This document shows positions 1 to 7,124 of a DNA stretch of 64,000 nt, piece by piece. The stretch's first letter is position 1. Each line of letters starts with the position of its first letter. The DNA comes from Halonotius aquaticus (GTDB taxonomy: Archaea > Halobacteriota > Halobacteria > Halobacteriales > Haloferacaceae), in NCBI RefSeq assembly GCF_003605575.1, contig NZ_QKNY01000018.1, positions 186,001 to 250,000 on the forward strand. The letters are read 5' to 3'. Position numbers and translations under genes: made by a program. The notes under the pieces are model-generated. The model was given only the letters and a program-made list of their open reading frames with translations, was not told the origin of the DNA and did no database searches.

Positions 1-1
1 G

Positions 2-832
2 CCGATCTACGTTGGCCTCGACAGCGCGGACGTGTGGGCCAGCCCCGAGGCGTTCCAACTTGACGACCAGAATCGGCCAACAGCGGTCGCCGGCGTCCCG
101 CCGAACAGCGGCGACGATGGGCAAAAGTGGGGCAACCCGCTGTACGACTGGGGGACGCTCGCCGACAACGACTACGACTGGTGGGCCCGCCGGCTTGATC
201 GGCTCTTTGGACAGGTCGATGTGACGCGACTCGATCACTTCCAAGGCTTTCTGGAATACTGGGCGATCCCAACCCATGCTGACTCCGCAGCGGAGGGCGA
301 GTGGCGCGACGGCCCCGCCTACGACTTCTTCGAGACAATTCGGGATCGGCTTGGCGAACTCCCGTTTATCGCTGAGGATCTCGGGTTCCCGGACGCCGAA
401 CTCAACGCCTTAATGGACGAGTTCGGCTTCCCCGGCATGCGCGTCCCGCAGTACGCCGACTGGTGTCAGGACGGCAACACCCACCAGCCGATGAACTACC
501 CAAAAAATGCCGTGGGCTACACGTCGACCCACGACACCAACACGTTCCAGGGCTACTACAACGATCTCGGTGACCGCCAGCGCGAGTGTCTCCACTACAA
601 CCTCGGTGTCGACGGCGGCGACATCCATTGGTCGATGATCGAGGCCGTCTGGCGATCCGATGCGGTCTTGGCGTTCACGACGATGCAGGATCTGCTTGCC
701 CTCGACAGCCACGCCCGGTTCAACACGCCCGGCACCGCCGAGGGCAACTGGACGTGGCGGGTTACCAGCGATGGGCTTGACGAGGACATCGCAAACAAGC
801 TCGGCACGATGACGATGATCGAGCTTCGATAA
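2..832 (+). CDS. malQ: 4-alpha-glucanotransferase (amylomaltase), 3' part
   Basis: C-terminal 276 residues of a GH77 amylomaltase; the gene is cut by the left edge. The enzyme transfers alpha-1,4-glucan segments between malto-oligosaccharides in the cytoplasm. All three catalytic carboxylates of GH77 can be seen: the nucleophile Asp in RLDHFQGF (near base 230), the acid/base Glu in AEDLG (near 372), and the transition-state Asp in STHDTNT (near 532). The opening PIYVGLDSADVWA matches the family block that precedes the 250s loop. The stop is TAA at 830-832. The next gene starts 57 bases downstream on the same strand, so co-transcription is possible but no functional link is evident. The family assignment is secure. 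Confidence 0.95.
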   Translation, partial: PIYVGLDSADVWASPEAFQLDDQNRPTAVAGVPPNSGDDGQKWGNPLYDWGTLADNDYDWWARRLDRLFGQVDVTRLDHFQGFLEYWAIPTHADSAAEGEWRDGPAYDFFETIRDRLGELPFIAEDLGFPDAELNALMDEFGFPGMRVPQYADWCQDGNTHQPMNYPKNAVGYTSTHDTNTFQGYYNDLGDRQRECLHYNLGVDGGDIHWSMIEAVWRSDAVLAFTTMQDLLALDSHARFNTPGTAEGNWTWRVTSDGLDEDIANKLGTMTMIELR

Positions 833-889
833 CGACGCTCGGCCGCGGAACCGAAACCCCGAAACCCGCTGTTTGCGACCTATTGTGTA

Positions 890-1804
890 ATGGAGACAGG
901 CGTCATTCCGGTCGACGACCTCGACGGCCCCTTCGATCTGCAGTCGACGGTCGAAAGCGGCCAGAGCTATCTGTGGAGTCGGCTCGACGGGAAGATGTAC
1001 ACCACCGACGACGCCCACGGTGGGCAGGCGTGGTACGAAACAGTCGTCCCGCCGCTCGACGGCGTCAGCGACGAGCAGGCTGTCGTCCGTGTCCGGCAGG
1101 TCGACGACCGAATCGAGTGGGAGTCGACGACCGACGCCGTCCCGATCCTCACCCACCTCCTGCGGCTCGACGACGATCTCACCGAAATCACCGCTGACGC
1201 GCCCGACGAGCCACTGTTCGACCGCGCCTTCGAGCAGTACCGCGGGATGCGACTCGTCCGCGATCCGCCGTTTGCCTGCCTCGTTTCATTCATCTGTTCG
1301 GCCCAGATGCGGGTGAGCCGAATACACGGGATGCAACAACGACTCGCCGCCGAGTACGGCGAAAGCGTCGAGTTCGACGGCCGCACCTATCAGGCGTTTC
1401 CGACGCCCGAGGCGTTGGCCGCCCGCACCGAAGCGGAGTTGCGCGATCTCAGCCTCGGCTACCGCGCGCCGTACGTCCAACGGACGGCTGAGATGGTCGC
1501 CGGCGGCGAGGCCGACCCGGCTGATGCCGTTGGTCGGGAGTACGAGGCTGCCCGCGAGTATCTCACCCAGTTCGTCGGCGTCGGCGACAAGGTCGCCGAC
1601 TGCGTGCTGTTGTTCTCGCTTGGCTACCTCGAAGCGATCCCGTTGGATACGTGGATTCGGACTGCTATCGAGGAGTACTACCCCGACTGTGAGCAGGGCA
1701 CCTACGCCGAAACGTCGCGGGCGATCCGCGAGCGGTTCGGCGGCGAGTACGCCGGCTACGTCCAGACCTACGTGTTCCATTACCTCCGAAATGGCGGCGA
1801 GTAA
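890..1804 (+). CDS. ogg: OGG-type DNA glycosylase/AP lyase
   Basis: 304-residue HhH-GPD glycosylase of the OGG1/AlkA type, expected to remove oxidised purines such as 8-oxoguanine and to nick the abasic site. The N-terminal block with ESGQSYLW (residues 22-29) fits the OGG_N domain. The helix-hairpin-helix FVGVGDKVADC (228-238) supplies the catalytic Lys234, and PLDTW supplies the catalytic Asp253. Both a Lys and an Asp are present, so a bifunctional glycosylase/lyase is inferred rather than a monofunctional AlkA. There is no Cys-rich Fe-S tail, unlike Nth/MutY. The ATG at 890 follows TTGTGTA and has no Shine-Dalgarno, consistent with a leaderless transcript. Substrate is not determinable from sequence. 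Confidence 0.9.
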   Translation: METGVIPVDDLDGPFDLQSTVESGQSYLWSRLDGKMYTTDDAHGGQAWYETVVPPLDGVSDEQAVVRVRQVDDRIEWESTTDAVPILTHLLRLDDDLTEITADAPDEPLFDRAFEQYRGMRLVRDPPFACLVSFICSAQMRVSRIHGMQQRLAAEYGESVEFDGRTYQAFPTPEALAARTEAELRDLSLGYRAPYVQRTAEMVAGGEADPADAVGREYEAAREYLTQFVGVGDKVADCVLLFSLGYLEAIPLDTWIRTAIEEYYPDCEQGTYAETSRAIRERFGGEYAGYVQTYVFHYLRNGGE

Positions 1805-1878
1805 GTCGAGAGCGACGGCTTCGGGGGAGCTGTCGTTGCAGCCGAACTTTCATACTTGCCGCCGTGCTACAGACGCAC

Positions 1879-2283
1879 ATGGACTGCCGAGTCGTCGTCG
1901 ACGCTGCGGTATCGGTGTACGACGTAGAAACAGTCGATGAGGCTGTCCGCATTGCGATCTCGAAGACCGGCGAGCTGCTGAACCCGGATCTCAACTACGT
2001 CGAGATCGATATGGGGTCGCCGACCGGCCCCGACGGCGATGAGCTGCCGCCGGCCTACATCGTCGCCGATGAGGCCCTCGTCGCCCTTGAGTTGACGATG
2101 GACGTATTCAACGTCGAACAGGAGGAACACGCAAAACGGGTCGCCCGCACGGAGATCGGCCAACGACTCAGCGAGATCCCGCTGGAAGTGAGTGCGATCG
2201 AAATACTCCCCGACGAAGCAGGCGACACAGACGAAGACGACAGCGAGGTCGATGACGAATCCGGTGACGGCGGAAACGAATAA
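1879..2283 (+). CDS. DUF555 family protein
   Basis: 134-residue protein of the DUF555 (UPF0212) family, widespread in Euryarchaeota and without a known function. The N-terminal half (MDCRVVVDAAVSVYDVET, then AISKTGELLNPDLNYVEI) is the conserved core. The C-terminal 25 residues are a low-complexity acidic tail (DTDEDDSEVDDES), a haloarchaeal addition. I place the start at ATG 1879 because homologues begin there; a GTG at 1864 would add five residues. The family has Cys3 near its start but no obvious metal motif. It stands alone between a glycosylase gene and a lipoprotein gene on the same strand. Confidence 0.85.
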   Translation: MDCRVVVDAAVSVYDVETVDEAVRIAISKTGELLNPDLNYVEIDMGSPTGPDGDELPPAYIVADEALVALELTMDVFNVEQEEHAKRVARTEIGQRLSEIPLEVSAIEILPDEAGDTDEDDSEVDDESGDGGNE

Positions 2284-2332
2284 GGCAGCAAAGCAGGCGT
2301 TGTTTTAGCCGTGGGGTGGCGTACACGGAGCT

Positions 2333-2671
2333 ATGGCAACGAGGCGAGGATTCAGTGCTGGCGTTCTAACAGCCGGTGTTGTCGGGATCGCCGGCTGCTC
2401 CGGGTGGGCTGGAACAACAAAGACGAGAGCAAGCGGGGCTGATCAGACCCAGGAAATTGAGGTTGCCAATGGAAAAATGATCAGCGTCGAGGTCGAAAAC
2501 GAAGAAGGAGCGGTGACCGTCGCACGAATCGTCGCCCCAAACGGTGAGACGGTGGTCGAATCCGATGTCACCGGCGTCGCCACCATCACCCATACAGCGA
2601 CCGAAAACGGTGTGTACACCGTCGATATCAGGCCGGCACGACGGGGGTATTATCATATCGACATCGAGTAG
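2333..2671 (+). CDS. small Tat lipoprotein, unknown function
   Basis: 112-residue exported protein. The N-terminus has a twin-arginine start (MATRRGFS), a hydrophobic stretch and a lipobox, AGCSGW, with Cys22 as the likely lipidation site. The mature part is about 90 residues of alternating hydrophobic and polar beta-strand-like sequence (EIEVANGKMISVEVENEEG, GVYTVDI), resembling a single small beta-sandwich domain like those in secreted peptidase accessory domains; that comparison is by pattern only. It is probably anchored on the outer face of the cell membrane. No partner is evident. The coding assignment is supported by the complete signal and lipobox. Confidence 0.75.
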   Translation: MATRRGFSAGVLTAGVVGIAGCSGWAGTTKTRASGADQTQEIEVANGKMISVEVENEEGAVTVARIVAPNGETVVESDVTGVATITHTATENGVYTVDIRPARRGYYHIDIE

Positions 2672-2730
2672 ACGGCTCCCCGAGCCCGCCGTGTGAGGAG
2701 ATATTTACCTACCCCAGCGTAGTGTAGGAT

Positions 2731-3645
2731 ATGCAAACCCACATCGTCCCGGTCGGCTTCGATTACGACCGGCTCATCGCGCCGCTGATCCGCGATCAGT
2801 TCGACGTGGATCGAGCGATCCTCCTTGAGGGCGCGGTCGGCAGCGAGGCCAACGTCGAGTATTCTCGGAATCTGGCCTCTAAACTCGAAACCGACTTCCA
2901 GAGCCTGCTCGGCGCGGAAACCGACCGGATCCGCCTCGAAGACGTGTACGACTACGATGCCGCTTTCGAGGGCGCGTTCGAACTTATCAACGAGCAACTC
3001 GACGGCGGCGCGGAGGTCTGGGTCAACGTCTGCTCGATGCCGCGGCCCGTCAGCTTCGCCTTCGCAACCGCGGCCCACTCGGTGATGGTCGAACGCCAAG
3101 AGGATAGAGACCGAATTCACACCTACTACACCGCCCCTGAGAAGTATCTCGAAACCGAGTTGGCCGAGGAGCTCCGGGCCGAACGTGAACTCCTCGGTGA
3201 CCTGCTTGAGGCCGAGGAGTTCGACCGCGAGCGAGTTGAGGAACGGCTGGAGAGCACCGCCAATCTCTTGGCGGAGTTCGACGAACGCGGCAGCACCATC
3301 GGCGCAAAGGAGATCAACGGCCAGCATATCGTCGAGCTCCCGGTGGCCTCCTTTTCCAGTGTCAAACCCTTCGAGGAGCTCATTCTCTTTACCCTTGGCG
3401 AGCACGGCGAGTTCGATTCGGTCAGCGAGCTTGCGGAGGCACTCGCCCGCGATCTCAACGAGGAGTACACCGACAGCTTCCGATCGAAGGTGATCTACAA
3501 CGTCGACCGCCTCGGTCCCGGCGGCAAGGGCTACATTGAACAGGAGGAGATCGGCAAATCCTACCGGACGACGCTCTCGCGGATCGGCGAGCTATGGGTT
3601 CGCTCACACGCGGATACGACGCGTGAGTCGCCGAACCTGAACTAG
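2731..3645 (+). CDS. CARF-like/winged-helix regulator (HFX_2341, DUF6293)
   Basis: 304 residues. The N-terminal 130 residues form a Rossmann-like domain beginning MQTHIVPVGFDYDRLI, with a strand-loop pattern like the CARF domain of Csa3 regulators; WVNVCSMPRP (about 92-101) would lie at the ligand-binding face. Residues 135-195 are charged and probably helical. The C-terminal 110 residues read as a winged helix (FTLGEHGEFDSVSELAEAL, then VIYNVDRLGPGGKGYIEQ). Proteins of this type are annotated as HFX_2341 family regulators. A nucleotide-second-messenger ligand is inferred from the fold; no CRISPR genes or arrays occur in this window. It starts at ATG 2731, about 25 bases after a TATA-like ATATTTA. 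Its stop overlaps the convergent small gene by 4 bases. Confidence 0.8.
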   Translation: MQTHIVPVGFDYDRLIAPLIRDQFDVDRAILLEGAVGSEANVEYSRNLASKLETDFQSLLGAETDRIRLEDVYDYDAAFEGAFELINEQLDGGAEVWVNVCSMPRPVSFAFATAAHSVMVERQEDRDRIHTYYTAPEKYLETELAEELRAERELLGDLLEAEEFDRERVEERLESTANLLAEFDERGSTIGAKEINGQHIVELPVASFSSVKPFEELILFTLGEHGEFDSVSELAEALARDLNEEYTDSFRSKVIYNVDRLGPGGKGYIEQEEIGKSYRTTLSRIGELWVRSHADTTRESPNLN

Positions 3646-3770
3646 AGGAAGCTGCCGACGAGTTGGTAGAGCAAGCCGAGCGCAAACACCGCGACCAGCA
3701 GGGCCGTCGTCACGACGACCGCCGGCGAGAGCTCCGTTTCCTCCGTGGTGATGTACGAATCTAGTTCCAT
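3642..3770 (-). CDS. 42-residue single-span membrane protein
   Basis: Short gene starting at ATG 3770. The product begins MELDSYITTEETELSP and continues with one hydrophobic segment of about 22 residues (residues 17-38, VVVTTALLVAVFALGLLYQL), ending GSFL. It converges on the CARF-like regulator gene, and the two stop codons overlap by four bases. The same frame stays open to 3839, but upstream codons do not look like protein and ATG 3770 gives a tidy cytoplasmic tail followed by a membrane span. Function unknown; small one-span proteins like this are common in haloarchaea. Confidence 0.6.
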   Translation of the reverse strand: MELDSYITTEETELSPAVVVTTALLVAVFALGLLYQLVGSFL

Positions 3771-3825
3771 ACTCCAGAGTGGTCGCTCCGGGATGTAATG
3801 TTTTGCTACTTCAGGATAACAGTTG

Positions 3826-5325
3826 TCAGCCCGATGCACCCATCATATTCACTGTCTGCCGAACCCATCCCGTCGCACCGCTTGGATAGGAATCCGACCG
3901 CTCTTCGGGCTGAACAGTGCCCTCACCATCGACCGCCCGGACGACCACCTCGTGGCTGCCGTCGGGGTCGAACTCGTGTCGCCACTGCCGCCATACGTCG
4001 TCGCCGGGCAGCGGCTCAGAGAGCTCGGCGTCCTCCCACGTCGACCCGCCGTCGGTCGAAACCTCGACACGTTCGATGCCGCGGGTGCCGGCGTAGGCGT
4101 GACCCGCCAGTTCGATCGCGCCGCTGTCGAGCGTGGTGGTGCTCCACAGCTTGGCGACCGTGTTGACCGGGCCGGTGCCGTGCCAGCCGCGCTGTTCCCA
4201 GTAGCCGTCCATTGCCTCGTCGAGTAGTTCGATCTCGCTGAGCCACTTGACGTTCGTTTCCCCCCAGTGACCGGGCACGAGGACGCGCACCGGATGGCCA
4301 TGGGATTGCGGAAGCGGCTGGCCGTTCATCTCCCAAGCGAGGAAGGCATCGTCAAGCGCGTCAACGGGGAACTGAACGAAGTAGTCGTCCTCCGCCCGCA
4401 GCATCGCACAGTCACACTCGCCCTCCGGATCGGCTTCGTCCAACAGCGACTTGATCGGCGTCCCAGTCCAGACGGCGGTATCCATCTTTTCGCCGTTGAG
4501 ATCTTCGCCGACACAGCGCAGCGTCACGTAGCGATGTTCGGTCGGCATCGCGGTCAACTCGTCGTAGCTGACGGTCACGTCGTCGCCGACCTCGCCGGTG
4601 ATCGTCATCGACCAGTCGTCAGCTGGGACTTCGGGATCGAACTCGGCGATGTCAACGTTGTAGAACTCGCCGATCTCGCTGACTAACCCCGGTACGTCGC
4701 CGTCGATATCAAGCGCTTGGGCGTCGGCCTGTTGCAGCCGGTCGGCGACCGCCTCGCTGACCGGCTCGGTGGTACCATCGCCGCCGCCAGCATTGGCGAG
4801 GCGGCCGACACCGGCGGCAACGCCGATAAACGCGGCTGCACTGGCGAGGACGCGCCGCCGGGCAGGGTTGTGCTCGATTGCGTCGCCTGCTTGCACGCCA
4901 AGTGCGGTGAACACCAACACCGGCGCGGCCGCACCGACCGCCAGCGAGGGGTCGGCCGTGATCGCCGCGGTGACACCCCACGCAAGCCCGCCGGCAAGGA
5001 CGATCCCGAGTGTCGACTGCGTGAGTCGGTCGGCGACACGGACGCCGAGTAGGGCAATCGCCCCAAGCAGGCCGACGGCGAGCCCCACTGAGAGAGCGAT
5101 ATGCAGCAGGTGACCCTCATCGCCGATGGTCTCGATGACGAACGCGACGAGTCGGCCGGGAGTGAGCCGAACGACCAGCGCGTCGATCGGCGCAACGATG
5201 AACTGGCGGGTGTAGCCAGCGACCGCATACGAGCCGGCGACGCCGGTGATGCCGGCAAGCAGCGCGACGAGCAGTTCGGTGCTGTGATCAGACACCTGTG
5301 CTCGGAATTGAGTAGAACGATCCAT
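3826..5325 (-). CDS. membrane-anchored molybdopterin oxidoreductase, sulfite-oxidase fold
   Basis: 499 residues. The first 160 residues contain four to five membrane segments. A linker follows, then an oxidoreductase molybdopterin domain (about 215-375) with the molybdenum-ligand Cys271 in YVTLRCVGEDLNG, and substrate/cofactor motifs QSHGHPVRVLVPG and GETNVKWLSEIEL. Residues 385-499 form the immunoglobulin-like dimerisation domain typical of sulfite oxidase, ending GWVRQTVN. A heme domain is absent, so electrons must pass to a separate carrier. The substrate could be sulfite, a sulfoxide or another small oxyanion; the sequence does not decide. The fusion of an N-terminal membrane bundle with the SuoX fold is known in haloarchaea. 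The Asp/Met-repeat lipoprotein gene lies 77 bases upstream on the same strand, so the two may be one transcript. Confidence 0.88.
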   Translation of the reverse strand: MDRSTQFRAQVSDHSTELLVALLAGITGVAGSYAVAGYTRQFIVAPIDALVVRLTPGRLVAFVIETIGDEGHLLHIALSVGLAVGLLGAIALLGVRVADRLTQSTLGIVLAGGLAWGVTAAITADPSLAVGAAAPVLVFTALGVQAGDAIEHNPARRRVLASAAAFIGVAAGVGRLANAGGGDGTTEPVSEAVADRLQQADAQALDIDGDVPGLVSEIGEFYNVDIAEFDPEVPADDWSMTITGEVGDDVTVSYDELTAMPTEHRYVTLRCVGEDLNGEKMDTAVWTGTPIKSLLDEADPEGECDCAMLRAEDDYFVQFPVDALDDAFLAWEMNGQPLPQSHGHPVRVLVPGHWGETNVKWLSEIELLDEAMDGYWEQRGWHGTGPVNTVAKLWSTTTLDSGAIELAGHAYAGTRGIERVEVSTDGGSTWEDAELSEPLPGDDVWRQWRHEFDPDGSHEVVVRAVDGEGTVQPEERSDSYPSGATGWVRQTVNMMGASG

Positions 5326-5402
5326 AGGTTAGCTCCCAACATCGGTGGTGTCGCCGCGCAGACGCACCAGTGGTGAGTGTGGCTGCAACATCAGGTGTCA
5401 AC

Positions 5403-5729
5403 TCAGGTATCGTCGCTCATCGTTTCGTTGTCCATCGTCTCGTTATCCATCGAGCCGTCATCCATTGAGTCGTTCATTGTCTCGTTGTCCATCGATCCAT
5501 CATCCATGGAGCCGTCCATTGTCTCATTGTCCATTGAGCCATCATCCATGGAGCCGTCCATTGAGTCATCATCCATGGAGCCATCCATTGTCTCATTGTC
5601 CATTGAGCCATCGTCAATCGATTCGTCTGACTCCTCATCAGGTGTGCTGTCGGTGCCTGCACAGCCGGCAAGCGCGACCACCGTTGCCGTGCCGGTCGCC
5701 TGCAGCAATCGTCGTCGTGTGCGTGCCAT
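5403..5729 (-). CDS. Asp/Met-repeat lipoprotein
   Basis: 108 residues. A Tat-type signal (MARTRRRLLQATG) ends in a lipobox, LAGCAG, with Cys23. The rest is almost entirely tandem repeats built from DGSMDNETM and DGSMDDDSM units, giving Met every three to five residues within runs of Asp, Asn and Ser. There is no folded domain to recognise. In the DNA the repeat is a near-exact series of CCAT-containing units between 5410 and 5620, so the locus is a coding minisatellite prone to length change. Met and Asp in this density could bind metal ions, but this is inference. It lies upstream of the molybdoenzyme gene in the same direction. Confidence 0.75.
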   Translation of the reverse strand: MARTRRRLLQATGTATVVALAGCAGTDSTPDEESDESIDDGSMDNETMDGSMDDDSMDGSMDDGSMDNETMDGSMDDGSMDNETMNDSMDDGSMDNETMDNETMSDDT

Positions 5730-5847
5730 ACCGTCACCACAGCCAGCCTCTCAAAGGGTATTTTGCAAGGTTCGACCAAACACTGTTCACACTCAGTTCA
5801 AATTTCGGTCGGCATCGAGGGCGCGAAGTTTGAACGGAGTTTGATCG

Positions 5848-5870
5848 CTTCTTGAAGAAGCTATTTAGCT
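5848..5870 (+). promoter_or_regulatory. palindrome plus TATA-like box upstream of regulator module
   Basis: A perfect inverted repeat CTTCTT-G-AAGAAG (5848-5860) is followed at once by CTATTTAGCT (5861-5870), a good haloarchaeal TATA-like element. They precede the winged-helix gene at 6014, leaving a leader of roughly 120 bases if transcription starts about 25 bases after the box. The palindrome may be an operator for the regulator itself; this is inference from position and symmetry. Confidence 0.35.
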
Positions 5871-6013
5871 ACTTACTGTGACGAGACAGCTATCGTGCCG
5901 CCTGCGGGTGATCGAGTGCGATCTACAAACCAACGACAGAGTACCAGTCATGGAGAGCCCATCGTTCCATGTGGAAAGCGATTTGCCACTGCCGCATGGA
6001 GTACGCCTAACTA

Positions 6014-6289
6014 ATGGAGAAATCCCTGTGGTACCTCTTTGCCGGGAGCCGTGGCGGTGTCAACAGGGTTCGCATCGTGCGGGAGCTCAGCGATCGCCCA
6101 CAGAACGCAAACGAGCTGGCTGAAACACTGGATGTCGACTACAACACGATCACCCACCACATAGAGATGTTACACGAACACGATGTCGTCGAGCCGAGCG
6201 AGCATGACTACGGAAAGCTGTACTTCCTCACCGATCGGTTTGAGCAGTACAGCGAGACGTTTGAACAGATCGCCGCGGAGGTCGAATAG
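6014..6289 (+). CDS. winged-helix regulator, ArsR-like, module 1
   Basis: 91-residue DNA-binding protein. It opens MEKSLWYLFAGSRGGVNRVRIV, then a helix-turn-helix (NELAETLDVDYNTITHHIEML, about residues 34-55) and a wing (GKLYFLTDRF). An in-frame TAA directly precedes ATG 6014, which fixes the start. The membrane-protein gene begins 2 bases after its stop, so both are translated from one mRNA. A clear paralogue with the same SRGG block, YGxxYFLxDR wing and partner arrangement is encoded at 33576-33866. No sensor domain or Cys cluster is visible, so any signal would have to come from the membrane partner or bind the wing region. Confidence 0.85.
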   Translation: MEKSLWYLFAGSRGGVNRVRIVRELSDRPQNANELAETLDVDYNTITHHIEMLHEHDVVEPSEHDYGKLYFLTDRFEQYSETFEQIAAEVE

Positions 6290-6291
6290 CG

Positions 6292-6591
6292 ATGATCGCA
6301 AACATCGCAACCCCAGCCGCGATGGGCGTCGCCGGCATCAACAGCGTGCTGCTGCTGATTCTCGTTTCGGTCTGGGTGCGAAACTATCGGCAGTTCGGCT
6401 CGCCGATGATCCTCGGCCTGCTCGGGTTTAGCAGCGTTTTGCTCATCGAGAATCTGATCGCGCTTGCGTTCTTCTTCAGCAGTATGCAGGCGCTGTACAG
6501 CATGGATCCGCTGGCCGGGCAGGTCGTCTTGGGGATGCGACTGCTGGAGCTGATCGCCATCGGGTTCCTCAGCTACGCAACGCTGCAGTGA
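6292..6591 (+). CDS. three-span membrane protein, partner of module-1 regulator
   Basis: 99 residues, almost entirely hydrophobic. About three transmembrane segments can be drawn: residues 10-28 (AGINSVLLLILVSVWV), 38-60 (ILGLLGFSSVLLIENLIAL) and 75-97. A short basic loop, RNYRQFGS, lies between the first two. It resembles the DUF7521-type haloarchaeal membrane proteins that sit beside ArsR-like winged-helix genes. Translation is coupled to the regulator gene (2-base gap). The role is unknown; an anchoring or signal-sensing partner is inferred from the conserved gene pairing, which recurs at 33161-33866. Confidence 0.75.
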   Translation: MIANIATPAAMGVAGINSVLLLILVSVWVRNYRQFGSPMILGLLGFSSVLLIENLIALAFFFSSMQALYSMDPLAGQVVLGMRLLELIAIGFLSYATLQ

Positions 6592-6620
6592 CGGCTCCAT
6601 CGTGTTGAACGGAAAGAGAG

Positions 6621-6691
6621 TGGGACTGCCGAGAGTCGAACTCAGGTCCTACGGACCCCATCCGCAGAGGATACCACTACCCCACAGTCCC
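6621..6691 (-). tRNA. tRNA-Pro(GGG)
   Basis: 71-base tRNA on the minus strand. Acceptor stem GGGACTG (from 6691) pairs with CAGTCCC, and the discriminator base is A (complement of 6621). The D arm is GGGTAGTGGTATCC. The anticodon stem TGCGG/CCGTA closes the loop ATGGGGT, in which T33 precedes anticodon GGG. The T arm is CTGAG-TTCGACT-CTCGG. There is no intron and no encoded CCA. It lies between the module-1 membrane gene and a toxin-antitoxin pair. Confidence 0.95.
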
Positions 6692-6764
6692 GCACCCGAG
6701 GAAATGCGAGGCGGTCGTTTAACACCTTTGTTTCGCTCGTCGCCGCCGGCTGTGTCGGGTGGTT

Positions 6765-7124
6765 TCAGTGCTGCTTCTCGATGTCGCCGGACAGATACTC
6801 GCTGCTGCGAGCAATGATCCGCCGGGTGAACTCATTGGTCACTTGTCCCTGTGGATTTGCGACCGCGTCGTGTTTGATCGTTGCGAGCACCCATGGAGAA
6901 CAGTATGAAAGCTTGTCAGGATTGAAGCCAGCAACCCAATCGCTCTCGGTGACCGCGATGTTTGCGGGAAGATCACTCAGTGTGAGCCCTGCACAGATAT
7001 ACTCCTCCCCTCGGTACGGAACCGCATCCGCGCTGAGAACGAGCCATGGCCGCGGATTCGAGCCGGTGCGATACGGATCAGGAGCCCACACCACGTCGCC
7101 AGCGAGAAACCGGTCACTCGTCAT
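6765..7124 (-). CDS. PemK/MazF-like toxin
   Basis: 119 residues with the start typical of the PemK/MazF endoribonuclease family: GDVVWAPDP (residues 9-17) followed by NPRPWLVLS (23-31), the strand-loop block that carries the conserved Arg-Pro. The C-terminus is helical (NEFTRRIIARSSEYL). Members cut RNA at short sequences, and some bind their antitoxin through this same face. Its start overlaps the end of the upstream winged-helix gene by 11 bases, so the two are translationally coupled in the order antitoxin then toxin. No frameshift or stop is seen, so the toxin appears intact. Activity and target site cannot be read from sequence. Confidence 0.75.
   Translation of the reverse strand: MTSDRFLAGDVVWAPDPYRTGSNPRPWLVLSADAVPYRGEEYICAGLTLSDLPANIAVTESDWVAGFNPDKLSYCSPWVLATIKHDAVANPQGQVTNEFTRRIIARSSEYLSGDIEKQH

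Noticed and set aside
5403-5729. CRISPR-like or noncoding tandem repeat
   Set aside because: The repeats lie in frame after a proper lipoprotein signal, the unit length is short and has no unique spacers, so they are coding.
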